DNA from: RYN-230 sp963782185
Lineage (GTDB): Bacteria > Actinomycetota > Actinomycetes > Streptosporangiales > Streptosporangiaceae
DNA: 64,000 nucleotides
NCBI GenBank assembly: GCA_963782185.1
Contig: CAWAJB010000031.1
Coordinates: forward strand, 124,001 to 188,000
Reading direction: 5' to 3'
The notes beneath the pieces are model-generated. The model ran no database searches. It was not told where the DNA came from and saw only the letters and a program-made list of their open reading frames with translations. Each line of letters starts with the position of its first letter. Positions within the stretch are counted from its first letter, which is position 1. Shown piece by piece: positions 17,527-26,114 of this stretch. The position numbers and the translations under genes were made by a program.

Positions 17527-18306
17527 GTGCGACTGACTCGGTACCTCGTCCCAGCGGTCGCCCTCGGCGTGGCCGCGGTCTTGCTGATCGGCGCCGTCGC
17601 GACCCACTCCCACCAGGGCACGGACGGCGACGACCCAGTCGTGGCCGGGCCAGGTACCGGAACCGGGCAGCTGGCGGTGAGCGTGGCCCGCGCGTACCTG
17701 TTCCTCAACCAGATGATGGACCGCCACACGGGCGGCACCACCCCGCGCCTGGTCCAGAGCTACCGGGGAGGGCTGCTGGGCCTCGACGGCGACACCTCCT
17801 CTGCTGCCTACGATGACGCACTGGTTATCGACGCCTACCTGGCCGAGGGCACCCGCAATGGGATCGCCCGGGCCGAGGTCATCGGCAATGCCCTGCTCTA
17901 CCTGCAGGCCCACGATCCGTCGCACGACGGGCGCATCATGGACCAGTATCAGCCGACCGCCCTGGATCACCCGGGTGACATCCACGTCGCCGATCCGGCC
18001 AGCAGTACCGGCGTCATGGCCTGGGCCGGGGACGCTCTCGCGCAGCTATATTCCGCCACCGGGATGAAGGCCTACCTGGACGGCGCCGTGGCCCTCGGCG
18101 ACTGGATCCAGGCCCACTGCCGGGATGATCGCGGGCCGGGCGGCTACACCGGTGGCTATACCGGATCGGGAAGCAAGATCGAATGGAAGTCAACCGAGCA
18201 CAACATCGACGTGTACGCATTTTTCCGGCTGCTGGCCCGGGAAACCGGGAATCCTGTCTGGTCATCCAGATCGGCGTGGGCCAGGCGGTTCATCCTGGCC
18301 ATGCAT
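17527..18306 (+). pseudogene. Truncated glycosidase-like (six-hairpin) exported protein
   Basis: The N-terminus MRLTRYLVPAVALGVAAVLL is a membrane anchor or signal. Residues 50-259 look like an alpha/alpha-barrel hydrolase-like protein: AYLFLNQMMDRHTGG, AAYDDALVIDAYLA, GVMAWAGDALAQLYSATG, EWKSTEHNIDVYAFFRLLA. The similarity stops after RRFILAM at about 18303. From there the frame runs to 18495 as the antisense of a response-regulator gene, giving a nonsense Arg-rich tail. The start is the GTG at 17527. Catalytic residues that would lie further on are lost. Likely a relic, though a 322-aa chimeric product could still be made. Confidence 0.65.
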
Positions 18307-18498
18307 GTGGTGGTCGGCGATGAGCAGCGCCACCGTCTCGTGCCCGGCCGCCAGCTCGCGCAGCGTCGCCAGGCCCGCGGCCGCGGACGACGTGCCAGCG
18401 ACGCGGAAATCCTCCCCGAAACGCCGGCTGAGGTCGTCGTGGAGCGCACGCACGACGCCGGGGTCGTCATCGATCACGAACAGGACTGGTCGTGACAT
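18300..18498 (-). pseudogene. Truncated response-regulator receiver domain
   Basis: Starts at ATG 18498 with MSRPVLFVIDDDPGVVRALHDDLSRRFG, the acidic pocket and first helix of a receiver domain, and runs to LLIADHHMHG, where IAD holds the phospho-acceptor Asp. Homology ends there; the frame reads about 13 more codons of antisense sequence to a stop at 18262. The sequence style resembles receiver domains fused to thioredoxin-reductase-like FAD enzymes in actinomycetes, whose remainder is missing. About 66 of the usual 120 receiver residues survive, so it cannot fold normally. Confidence 0.65.
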
Positions 18499-18605
18499 CG
18501 GCTGCCTTTCAGCGGTACGGGCCGGTGATCAGCGCGTCCGCCGCCGGCCTGGCCGGCACGTGCCCCCGATCATCAGGTGCCGGCCTGCTGGCGGCTGGGC
18601 GGGGC

Positions 18606-20024
18606 TCAGCGTCCGGACCCGCCGGCGGGCTGGATGTTCTGGTTGATGTGGAAGGTGTTCTCCGGGTCGTACCGCTGCTTGATCTGGGTGAGCCGGTCGT
18701 AGTTGCCGCGGTAGGACGCCCTGATCCGGTCCTGGCCCTCGTTCATCATGAAGTTGATGTACGCGCCGCCGGCCGAGGTCGGGTGCAGTTCCTGCCAGTA
18801 GTCCTTGGCCCACTGCGAGATGGCGGCGGCGCTGGCCGGATCGGGATCGACGCCGACGATGACGCCGGCCCAGCCGCCGTCGCGGTAGGCGAACGCGGTC
18901 GCGTCGGCGGGCACCCGGCTGGCGGCGCCGTCGATGGGATACAGGTGCATGGTGGAGTGGCCGGTGGGCAGCATCGCGCCGTACTTGCGGTGCACCTCGA
19001 TGGCGGCGTCGGAGATCTCGTTGAAGAAGTCCGCCCGCCAGTACCACTGCAGCCCGGCCGGGTACAGCGGGTCGAACGCGCTCTGCAGCGCGGTGAACGG
19101 CATCTCCGCCACGCCGGCCAGCAGCGGCGAGCCGAACGACCTGACCGGCTCCAGCACCTGTCCGGCCCGGTCGTGCGGCCCGGTGTAACACCAGATGATG
19201 CCGCACGCCTTGCGGCCCCACAGCGCCTCGGGGAACGGCGGGGCCGGGGGGATGGTGAGCAGGCCGATCCAGCCGCTCAGCTCCTCGGGCAGCGACGGCA
19301 GCAGTTCCCGGTACCAGCGCATCACCTCGGCGGCATCGCCGATGTCATAGAGCACCGGCCCGCCGATGATGGTGCCGTGCTCGCCGATGTCGTGGCAGCG
19401 GAACGTGAACGAGGTGACGATGCCGAAGTTCCCGCCGCCGCCGCGCAGCGCCCAGAACAGGTCGGGGCAGGAGTCCTCGCTCGCGGTCACGAACGTGCCG
19501 TCGGCGAGCACCACGTCGGCGGCCAGCAGGTTATCGACGGTCAGCCCGAAGCGGCGGGACAGGTAGCCGATCCCCCCGCCCAGGGTCAGCCCGGCCACCC
19601 CGGTCGAGGCCAGGAACCCGGACGGGGTCGCCATGCCGAACGCCACCGTGGCGTGGTCCACATCTCCCCAGGTGCACCCGGCGTCGGCGCGGACGGTGTG
19701 ATCCCCGGGACTGACCGTGGTGCTGCGCAGCAGCGACAAGTCGACGACCAGCGCGCCGTCCGCCACCCCCAGCCCCGCCGCGTTGTGGCCGCCGCCCCGC
19801 ACCGCGATCTCGGCGCCGTGCTCGCGGGCGAACCGCACGCAGGAGACGACGTCGGCGGCGTCACGGCACCGCGCGATCGCCGCCGGGTGCTTGTCGATCA
19901 TGCCGTTGTAGACGGCGCGCGCCTCGTCATACCCGGGATCCCCCGGCTCGATCAGCTCACCGCGCAACGTGGCCGCTAGCTCTGCGTACGGCACCGTGGT
20001 AGTGCGCGAAGATGTGGCGGTCAT
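18606..20024 (-). CDS. FAD-linked oxidase (FAD_binding_4 with BBE C-terminus)
   Basis: A 472-residue oxidase of the berberine-bridge/6-hydroxynicotine oxidase type. The FAD domain is at residues 45-220: AEIAVRGGGHNAAG with the His that commonly binds FAD covalently, then GVAGLTLGGGIGYLSRRFGL and LFWALRGGGGNFGIVTSFTF. The C-terminal BBE motif RYDPENTFHINQNI is present. No signal peptide, so probably cytoplasmic. The substrate is unknown; such enzymes oxidise sugars, alkaloids or polyketide/peptide intermediates. The ATG follows GGGGGAATACC. The upstream gap carries SARP-type repeats next to the SARP gene, so that regulator probably controls it. Confidence 0.9.
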   Translation of the reverse strand: MTATSSRTTTVPYAELAATLRGELIEPGDPGYDEARAVYNGMIDKHPAAIARCRDAADVVSCVRFAREHGAEIAVRGGGHNAAGLGVADGALVVDLSLLRSTTVSPGDHTVRADAGCTWGDVDHATVAFGMATPSGFLASTGVAGLTLGGGIGYLSRRFGLTVDNLLAADVVLADGTFVTASEDSCPDLFWALRGGGGNFGIVTSFTFRCHDIGEHGTIIGGPVLYDIGDAAEVMRWYRELLPSLPEELSGWIGLLTIPPAPPFPEALWGRKACGIIWCYTGPHDRAGQVLEPVRSFGSPLLAGVAEMPFTALQSAFDPLYPAGLQWYWRADFFNEISDAAIEVHRKYGAMLPTGHSTMHLYPIDGAASRVPADATAFAYRDGGWAGVIVGVDPDPASAAAISQWAKDYWQELHPTSAGGAYINFMMNEGQDRIRASYRGNYDRLTQIKQRYDPENTFHINQNIQPAGGSGR

Positions 20025-20068
20025 GGTATTCCCCCTTTGGGCACGTCACCGGGCTCGGTGACACACCG

Positions 20069-20116
20069 ACGCTAGGGCGGCGTGCGTTCGCGGAGCGTTC
20101 GCGGAGCGCGTTCGGG
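20069..20116 (-). promoter_or_regulatory. SARP-type direct repeats and -10 box upstream of the FAD oxidase
   Basis: On the minus strand CGCGAACG occurs at 20103-20096 and 20092-20085 (11-bp period), with a variant CCCGAACG at 20116-20109 (13 bp away). A TAGCGT -10-like box follows at 20074-20069, 10 bp after the last repeat. Direct repeats at 11-bp spacing just upstream of a -10 box are the known architecture of SARP-activated promoters. The repeats begin immediately after the SARP stop codon and sit about 45 bp before the oxidase ATG. Confidence 0.65.
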
Positions 20117-23100
20117 TCAGGTGGTCGGCAGAACGCTGCCCGCCGCAGGCCTGGCGCCCCGCTCGCTGAGGTCCCGCTCGCAACGCCGGAGCAGCGGGAC
20201 ACTGCCCTGGCGAGACGCCATGTGCGCGGCGGCGTGCAACCGGGACACCGCCGCCTGCCCCTCGTCGTAGGCGGCGCGCATCCGCATCACCTCGGGCAGC
20301 CACCACAGATCGTCCCGCTCCTTCGCGCCGGCCGCGGCGGCGTCGAGGATGGCACGCGCGTCGCCGGGCTGGCCATTTCGCGCCAGAAGGTCAGCGAGCA
20401 GCGACAGCCAGTACGGCATGCGCGCGAACGAGCCCTCCGCCTTGAGATTGTCGATGCCCTGCCGGGCCAGGGCGATCCCGGATCCGTCCATGCGGGACCA
20501 GCCGTCGATGATCAGAGCCCACTCGGGGTAGTACGCGAAGGCGTATCTCCCGCAGAGCTCACGCAGCTCCTCGAGGGTGCTTCTCAAGTCAGGAGCCCCC
20601 GCCGCCCCGGGGGCCTCCCCGGCCCCAGGCACCTCTGGCGCCCCAGGCGGACCTGGGACCCCAGGCTCGCCCTGGCGCATCTGGTAGGTGATGCTGGCGT
20701 ACGCCAGGGCCACGGCCAGATTGTACGGGTGATCGATCGAGCGGGCCAGCTCGATGGCGTCCCGGCTGGCGGACAGAGCCGCATCGTCGTCCCCCAGCAG
20801 CCAGTGAGCGTGGGCCGACCATGCTGTGCCGTGCACGCGAGGCCGGGTTCCGATGCTCAGCGATACCGCGTCACTCGCCAGGTCGGCAGCGATCCGGAGG
20901 TGCCGCAGGCCCTCCGCGGGCATGCCCAGGCTGATGGACGACCCGCCAACGCCGAAATGAGCCACGCCGCTCAGCTCGGAGCCGGGCTCGGCCAGGGCCA
21001 GGGCGCGGGTGGCCGTCAGGTAGCCATCGGCCGTCCGTCCCTGGACGAACTGTGTCCCCCATAGCGCGACCATGCCCCTGACCTTGGAGCCGGTGCGGCC
21101 CAGCGATCCGGCTAGATCGATCGAGCGCTCGAGCGTGTGTTGCAGTTCCCGGGACGAATAGCCGGACCTGGCGTTGAGCGGCGCGGCCATGCCCTCGAGG
21201 ACGGCCAGCTCCTGGCTGTCCCGGTCTTTCCCGGGGGGCAGGCCGCGGACGATGGCCAGCGTCTCCTGGCCCAGGCGGATAGCCTCGGCGTGGGCGAACA
21301 TTCCCGCCGCGAGGTTGGCCGCGCGCTGGTAGTAGGCCACCGCCCGCCCGGGCCGGCCCCCGCGCGCGTACTGCTGGGCCAGCTGGGCGGAGACCGCATC
21401 GGTGTCGTCAGCGTGCAGCAACTCGAGGCTCTGGGCGATGCGCCGGTGCAGCAGCCACCGTTTGGGCGGGCTGAGCTGGGCGTAAGCGGTGTCGCGGAGC
21501 AGGTCATGGGAAAAGTCATAGCCGTCGCGGAACTCACGCATGATCCGGCGGCGCCATAGTTCGTCGACCGCGCCGACCACGACGTCGGCGTCCAGGTCGC
21601 TGGCCTCGGTGAGCAGGTCCAGGCTGAAGTCCCTCCCGACCGCGGCGGCCAGGCCGGCCACCTCGCGGGCGGCCGGGGTGGCCTGCTCGAGCCGGTTGCG
21701 CAGCACCGCGGTGAGATCGCCGGGCTCCCGGGGGGCCTGGCCGCGGTCCACAGTGCCGCGTACCGCAGTGCCGCGTACCGCCTCGACCACGTAGAGCGGG
21801 AAGCCTCCCGTCGTCTCCTGGAGCAGCCGCGCCTCGGCTTCGGCCAGCGGCTCGCCGGCGATGGCCTCGGCCAGCAGGGCGGTGTCGGCGGCCTCGAAGG
21901 GGCTGAGCGTGAGCTCGGTGAGCAGCCCGGTGGCCCGCATCCGATCGGTCCAGTCCGCGGGCACCGGCTCGGCACCCAGGTTGTCGTCACGTGCCGTGCC
22001 GGCCACCAGGAGCTGCGCGCCGGGGGCCAGGCCCAGGCAGAACGTGAGGAAGGCCAGGGTCTCCTGGTCGCACCACTGCATGTTGTCCAGAACCAGCAGC
22101 ATCGGGCGATCGACGGCCAGCAGCGCGCGGGCCAGGCCCTCGAAGAAGCGCAGGCGCTGCCAGGCATCGGCCATGGCTCTTGGGCCGGCCCCGCGCTCGC
22201 TCCGCCCGCCGGAGGGCACCAGCCGGTCCACTTCGGTACGCCAGGCTTCGTCCAGGGTCGCCCGCGCGGCCTGGACCTCCCGGTTGCGGAGCCAGTCCGC
22301 TACCGGCGCCAGCGCCAGCCGCCCGGCTGTCCCGAAGCACTGGCTGCCCGCCACGACCGCGCCTTGCCGCCTCGCCAGCCTGGCCACCTCCGTCACCAGG
22401 CGGGTCTTCCCCACGCCGGCTCCCCCGCGGACCACGACCAGGCCGGGGTGGCCGGCCACGGCCCCGCGCCACAGCCCCTCGAGCACGCCGAATTCCCCGA
22501 ACCGGCCGACCAGCCGGGCCGCGGCGATCCCGGACCGGGCAGTCAACGGCCCGGCCTGCGGCAGTCCCGCACCTGCCGGGTCGGGGCCGGAGCGGGCCAT
22601 CAGCCGCTCGAACGCCTGACGGGTCGCCGGGTCGGGGGTAATGGCGAGCTCGCGTTCCAGGACCGAGGCGCAATGGTGGTAAGTGCTGACCGCGCCGGCG
22701 CGGTCGCCCAGGTCAGCCTGGAGCTGCATCAAGGTGCGATAGCCGGCCTCCTCGAGCGGCTGCAGCTGGATCCGGCGCCGGGCGGCATCCACCGCCCCGG
22801 CCAGATCACCCCGCCGGGCCCGCGCCGCGCAGACCAGATCGCACAGCTCCACGCACTGGCGCTCCAGCTGTGACCTGGCCTCCAGCACCCAATCCTCGTA
22901 CACCCCGGGCAGGAGGTCGCCCCGGTACTCGGCGAGAGCCCTTGTGGCGTGCAGGAGAACACCATCGTCATCAGCAGCCCCGGCCGCCGCCTGGGCCGCC
23001 CCGTGCTCGATGACGAAGGTGCGCACGTCGACGTGGCACGTCTGCGTGTCGCACCAGCACAGATCCCTGGACGTCACGACGAGCGAAGGCTCATCGCCCA

Positions 23101-23320
23101 GGACCTGGCGAAGCTGATGCAGCTCACGGCGCAGGTTGGTCAGCGCCTGCCCGTCTGTCGAGTCCGGCCAGAACCGGCCGGCGATGCGCTGGCGGGCCTG
23201 GGGCAAGCCAGCGTGGATGACCAGGAAGGCAATGAGGGCAACCGTGCGGGACGAGCGGACCCGGACCCCGGTCCCGTCGTCAGTGACGGACTGCTCCCCC
23301 AAGAGAGACACGTGCAGCAT
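20117..23320 (-). CDS. Large SARP family regulator (winged helix-BTAD-AAA ATPase-TPR)
   Basis: A 1067-aa pathway-type regulator. Residues 1-95 form an OmpR-like winged helix (VRVRSSRTVALIAFLVIHAG, ALTNLRRELHQLRQVLG). Residues 96-245 form the BTAD domain. Residues 270-500 form a STAND/AAA ATPase with Walker A GGAGVGKT at 299-306 and Walker B MLLVLDNMQWCDQE. The remainder is TPR-like helices. A Gly/Pro/Ala-rich insert near 20590-20660 (GEPGVPGPPGAPEVPG) interrupts the TPR part. Such proteins switch on secondary-metabolite genes. The only adjacent target is the FAD oxidase, whose promoter has matching repeats. It may be the remnant of a larger cluster. Confidence 0.9.
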   Translation of the reverse strand: MLHVSLLGEQSVTDDGTGVRVRSSRTVALIAFLVIHAGLPQARQRIAGRFWPDSTDGQALTNLRRELHQLRQVLGDEPSLVVTSRDLCWCDTQTCHVDVRTFVIEHGAAQAAAGAADDDGVLLHATRALAEYRGDLLPGVYEDWVLEARSQLERQCVELCDLVCAARARRGDLAGAVDAARRRIQLQPLEEAGYRTLMQLQADLGDRAGAVSTYHHCASVLERELAITPDPATRQAFERLMARSGPDPAGAGLPQAGPLTARSGIAAARLVGRFGEFGVLEGLWRGAVAGHPGLVVVRGGAGVGKTRLVTEVARLARRQGAVVAGSQCFGTAGRLALAPVADWLRNREVQAARATLDEAWRTEVDRLVPSGGRSERGAGPRAMADAWQRLRFFEGLARALLAVDRPMLLVLDNMQWCDQETLAFLTFCLGLAPGAQLLVAGTARDDNLGAEPVPADWTDRMRATGLLTELTLSPFEAADTALLAEAIAGEPLAEAEARLLQETTGGFPLYVVEAVRGTAVRGTVDRGQAPREPGDLTAVLRNRLEQATPAAREVAGLAAAVGRDFSLDLLTEASDLDADVVVGAVDELWRRRIMREFRDGYDFSHDLLRDTAYAQLSPPKRWLLHRRIAQSLELLHADDTDAVSAQLAQQYARGGRPGRAVAYYQRAANLAAGMFAHAEAIRLGQETLAIVRGLPPGKDRDSQELAVLEGMAAPLNARSGYSSRELQHTLERSIDLAGSLGRTGSKVRGMVALWGTQFVQGRTADGYLTATRALALAEPGSELSGVAHFGVGGSSISLGMPAEGLRHLRIAADLASDAVSLSIGTRPRVHGTAWSAHAHWLLGDDDAALSASRDAIELARSIDHPYNLAVALAYASITYQMRQGEPGVPGPPGAPEVPGAGEAPGAAGAPDLRSTLEELRELCGRYAFAYYPEWALIIDGWSRMDGSGIALARQGIDNLKAEGSFARMPYWLSLLADLLARNGQPGDARAILDAAAAGAKERDDLWWLPEVMRMRAAYDEGQAAVSRLHAAAHMASRQGSVPLLRRCERDLSERGARPAAGSVLPTT

Positions 23321-23573
23321 TCCGACGCGGCCTCCTGCGCCCAGGGTAAACGGGCTGGGCGCCCGGGCACAGGTGCGAGCAGGTGCGAACCCGGAAATTG
23401 CGTCTCTCCTGGCGTCCCCGCGACTGCTGGCCGCCCGTCCCGCTCAGCCCGCCCGCTCAGCCCGCCCGTCCGGCCTCGGCCGGTCCAGGCGGGCCGCCCG
23501 GGGCCGCCCCGCCCAGGGCCGGATTGCCCAGCTGGTCGCGGAGGGCCCGCAAGGCGGCGGATGTCCCGGACGG

Positions 23574-24191
23574 TCACGGGGCCTGCCCGCCGGGCGCCGC
23601 GGACGCCGGTGATCCCGGGCCGGGGGATGCGGCAGCGGCCGGCTCCGCCAGCTTCGGGATGGCGTCGAGCAGCTGCCCGTGCCAGTGAATCTCGGCCTCC
23701 AGCCGGCCGATGGCGTGCTGCAGGATCAGGCTGTCCGCGACCGTCTGCTCGGCCCAGGTCCTTTCCCGCTCGTGCCGGAAGACCTGGACCTGGGCGGCCA
23801 GCGCCCGGCGCCGGTCCTCGACCAGCACGCGCAGTTCCTCTTCGGGGAGCTCGCCGCTCATCGCGACGGCCAGGTCGACCGGGTCCGGGCGCAAGCTGGC
23901 CTGGCGGAAGGCCTCGGCGCGCAGGGCCAGCAGCTCCCGGCGCCCCTCGCTGGTGATCGCGTAAACGGTCCGGGCGGGCAGGTTCCCCACCTGCTCGGTG
24001 CGCACCGCCTCGATGAGCCCCTCGGCCGCCATCCGGTGCAGGGCCCCGTACAGCGAGCCCGGACGTACCTCGGACCACAGCTCGGTCCGGTCGACCCGCG
24101 CGCCGCGCCGGATCTGGTGCCCGTACATGGGCCCGCGCCGGGCCAGCGCGCCGAGCACGAACAGCCGGGTCGGGTTCACGTGACTAGTCAA
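23574..24191 (-). CDS. PadR family transcriptional regulator
   Basis: A 205-residue repressor-type protein. The N-terminal winged helix reads RLFVLGALARRGPMYGHQIRR, WSEVRPGSLYGALHRMAAEGLIEAV and RTVYAITSEGRRELLAL. The C-terminal half is a helical dimerisation arm. The tail is Ala/Pro/Gly-rich. The TTG at 24191 is the first start; a GTG at 24179 (four residues later) is an equal alternative. Neither has a clear ribosome site, so a leaderless mRNA is possible. The effector and target are unknown; the SARP gene 253 bp downstream is a plausible target. Confidence 0.9.
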   Translation of the reverse strand: MTSHVNPTRLFVLGALARRGPMYGHQIRRGARVDRTELWSEVRPGSLYGALHRMAAEGLIEAVRTEQVGNLPARTVYAITSEGRRELLALRAEAFRQASLRPDPVDLAVAMSGELPEEELRVLVEDRRRALAAQVQVFRHERERTWAEQTVADSLILQHAIGRLEAEIHWHGQLLDAIPKLAEPAAAASPGPGSPASAAPGGQAP

Positions 24192-24259
24192 ACATGAGTA
24201 CTTGCGTCTGACAACGTCAACGGGAATCTCACTCCGGCACTCCGGGCGGCCACGCGCCG

Positions 24260-24289
24260 GCCTGCCCGGGCTGGCCAGCCCGGGCAGGC
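24260..24289 (-). terminator. 30-bp perfect palindrome after the rluD-type gene
   Basis: GCCTGCCCGGGCTGG followed directly by its reverse complement, located 24 bp past the rluD stop. It is followed by two copies of GGGCCCGGGCTAGC (24290-24317), the second running into the stop codon. Likely the transcription end of the lspA-rluD unit. Confidence 0.65.
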
Positions 24290-24312
24290 GGGCCCGGGCT
24301 AGCGGGCCCGGG

Positions 24313-25245
24313 CTAGCTTTCCGCGCGGAGGATGGCCAGCGCGTGAGCGAGGTCCGGGGAGTACTCGCTGGTGAACTCGACCCGGCGGCCGTCCGCCGGG
24401 TGCGCGAAGCCGAGCCGGACGGCGTGCAGCCACTGCCGCGTCAGCCCCAGATGGGCGGCGAGCACCGGGTCGGCCCCGTACAGCCGGTCGCCGGCGCAGG
24501 GGTGCCGCAGCGCCGCCATGTGCACCCGGATCTGATGGGTCCGCCCGGTCTCCAGGATGATCTCCTCCAGGCTGGCCCCGCGGAAGGCCTCGAGCGTGTC
24601 GTAATGGGTCACGCTCGGGCGGCCGCCCGCCACCACCGCGAACCGCCCGTCCCCCGCCGGATGGCGGCCGATGGGCGCGTCGATAGTCCCCCGCAGCGGA
24701 TCCGGGTGGCCCTGCACCAGGGCGTGGTAGCGCTTGTCCACCTCGCGGTCCCGGAACGCCTGCTTGAGCACCCGGTAGGCGTGCTCGCTCTTGGCCACCA
24801 CCATGAGGCCTGAGGTGTTCGCGTCCAGCCGGTGCACGATGCCCTGCCGCTCCTCGGCCCCGCTGGTGGCGAGGATCTGCCCGGCGCCCAGCAACCCTTC
24901 GAGCACAGTCGGGCCGGTCCAGCCGGGGGTGGGGTGGGCGGCGACGCCCGGCGGCTTGTCCACCACCACGATGTCGCTGTCCTCGTACACCACCTCCAGG
25001 CCGGGCACGGGGCGCGGCACCGGCACCGTGGAGACCGGGGCGGGCAGCGTGACGTCTAGCCACTCCCCGGCGGGCACCCGGTCCGACTTGACCGCCGGGC
25101 GTCCCCCGATCAGCACCTGGCCTCCGGTGATGAGTTCCGCGGCACTCGTCCGGGACAGCCCGAACATCCGCGCCAGCGCGGCGTCAACCCGCTCGCCGTC
25201 CAGCCCGTCGGGAACCGGCACCCGGCGCTGGTCCGCCCCGGTCAC
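24313..25245 (-). CDS. RluA/RluD-type 23S rRNA pseudouridine synthase
   Basis: Modifies uridines in large-subunit rRNA. The 310 residues contain an S4 RNA-binding domain (residues 15-70: GERVDAALARMFGLSRTSAAELI, GGRPAVKSDRVPAG), a linker, then the catalytic domain with VVDKPPGVAAHPTPG, IVHRLDANTSGLMVVAK with the catalytic Asp, and LETGRTHQIRVHMAALRHP. By domain layout RluD is the closest match; the exact target uridine cannot be read from sequence. The GTG overlaps the lspA stop as GTGA. The lspA-rluD pairing is standard in actinobacteria. Confidence 0.92.
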   Translation of the reverse strand: MTGADQRRVPVPDGLDGERVDAALARMFGLSRTSAAELITGGQVLIGGRPAVKSDRVPAGEWLDVTLPAPVSTVPVPRPVPGLEVVYEDSDIVVVDKPPGVAAHPTPGWTGPTVLEGLLGAGQILATSGAEERQGIVHRLDANTSGLMVVAKSEHAYRVLKQAFRDREVDKRYHALVQGHPDPLRGTIDAPIGRHPAGDGRFAVVAGGRPSVTHYDTLEAFRGASLEEIILETGRTHQIRVHMAALRHPCAGDRLYGADPVLAAHLGLTRQWLHAVRLGFAHPADGRRVEFTSEYSPDLAHALAILRAES

Positions 25246-26114
25246 GGGGGGCCGTCCCCGGGCACGCCCGGCGGGCGCGGCACGCGGGGGGCGGGCCGGG
25301 TGCCGTCCAGGGCGGCGCTGCGCGGCGCGGGCGAGTCGTCCCGGGGGGCGGGCGAGTCGTCCCGGGGGGCGGGCGAGTCACCCCTGGGGACGTGCGGGCC
25401 AGCCCTGCGGGCGTGCGAGTCACCCCGGGGGGCCTGCTGGTCATCCTGGGGGCCGGGCGGATCGCCACGGGGCACGGGTTCCGCGGCCGCACCGCCGCTG
25501 ATCATGGTGCCCGCTCCCCGGCCGGGCCCGGCGGACGGGCCGGCGGCCACGTTCCTGGTGCCGTCGATGGAGATGCCCCGGACCGCGAGAAGCACCGCCA
25601 GCACGCCGCCGCACACGATGCACGAGTCGGCCACGTTGAACACCGGCCAGTGCGGCAGCTCGATCCAGTCCACGACATGCCCGCGCAGGAAACCCGGTGA
25701 CCGCAGCAGCCGGTCTCCCAGGTTCCCGGCTGCCCCGCCGAGCAGCAGCCCGAGCGTGACCGCCCAGGGAATGCTGCGCAGCCGCCGGGCGGTGCGCAGG
25801 ATCGCCACGATGACCCCGAGCGCGATCAGGGTGAACACGACCGTGACCGAGGTGCCGATGCTGAACGCCGCGCCGCTGTTACGCAGCTCCCGCAGCGTCA
25901 GCAGGCCACCGAGCAGCGTGATCGGGGCCCGATCCGACAAGGTCGCCACCACGATGGTCTTGGAAACCAGATCCGCAACGAAAACCAGCACGGCGACCGT
26001 GATCAGCAGGCGGATCCGCCGCGGCCGCGGCGCCGGGCCGGGGCCGCCCGCCCCGTGCTCCGGGTCCCCGGCGCCGTTCAGCGCCGTTCCTCGCGCTGCT
26101 TGCAGGCCACGCAC
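25242..26114 (-). CDS. lspA: Lipoprotein signal peptidase with a repetitive C-terminal tail
   Basis: Aspartic protease in the inner membrane that removes signal peptides from prolipoproteins. Four helices are seen (near 35-55, 70-85, 95-112, 160-180). ELRNSGAAFS, GGAAGNLGDR (first Asp) and VFNVADSCIV (second Asp) give a complete active site. At 290 aa it is about 90 residues longer than usual; the extra is a cytoplasmic Pro/Asp/Arg tail with repeats of DSPAPRD. The start is uncertain: GTG at 26114 overlaps the traR-like gene by 37 nt without a good ribosome site, yet no later start precedes the first helix. Confidence 0.9.
   Translation of the reverse strand: MRGLQAARGTALNGAGDPEHGAGGPGPAPRPRRIRLLITVAVLVFVADLVSKTIVVATLSDRAPITLLGGLLTLRELRNSGAAFSIGTSVTVVFTLIALGVIVAILRTARRLRSIPWAVTLGLLLGGAAGNLGDRLLRSPGFLRGHVVDWIELPHWPVFNVADSCIVCGGVLAVLLAVRGISIDGTRNVAAGPSAGPGRGAGTMISGGAAAEPVPRGDPPGPQDDQQAPRGDSHARRAGPHVPRGDSPAPRDDSPAPRDDSPAPRSAALDGTRPAPRVPRPPGVPGDGPP
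25327..25389. repeat. 21-bp minisatellite in the 3' end of lspA
   Basis: Two identical 21-bp units and a diverged third, containing GGGCGAGTCGTCCCGGGG. They code in frame for a seven-residue repeat (DSPAPRD). Flanking sequence has weaker copies, giving the long low-complexity tail. Confidence 0.85.

Noticed and set aside
24179..24240. PadR operator and promoter upstream of the padR gene
   Set aside because: ACTAGT and a TTGACG box are present, but no ATGTA-type palindrome or properly spaced -10 could be supported.
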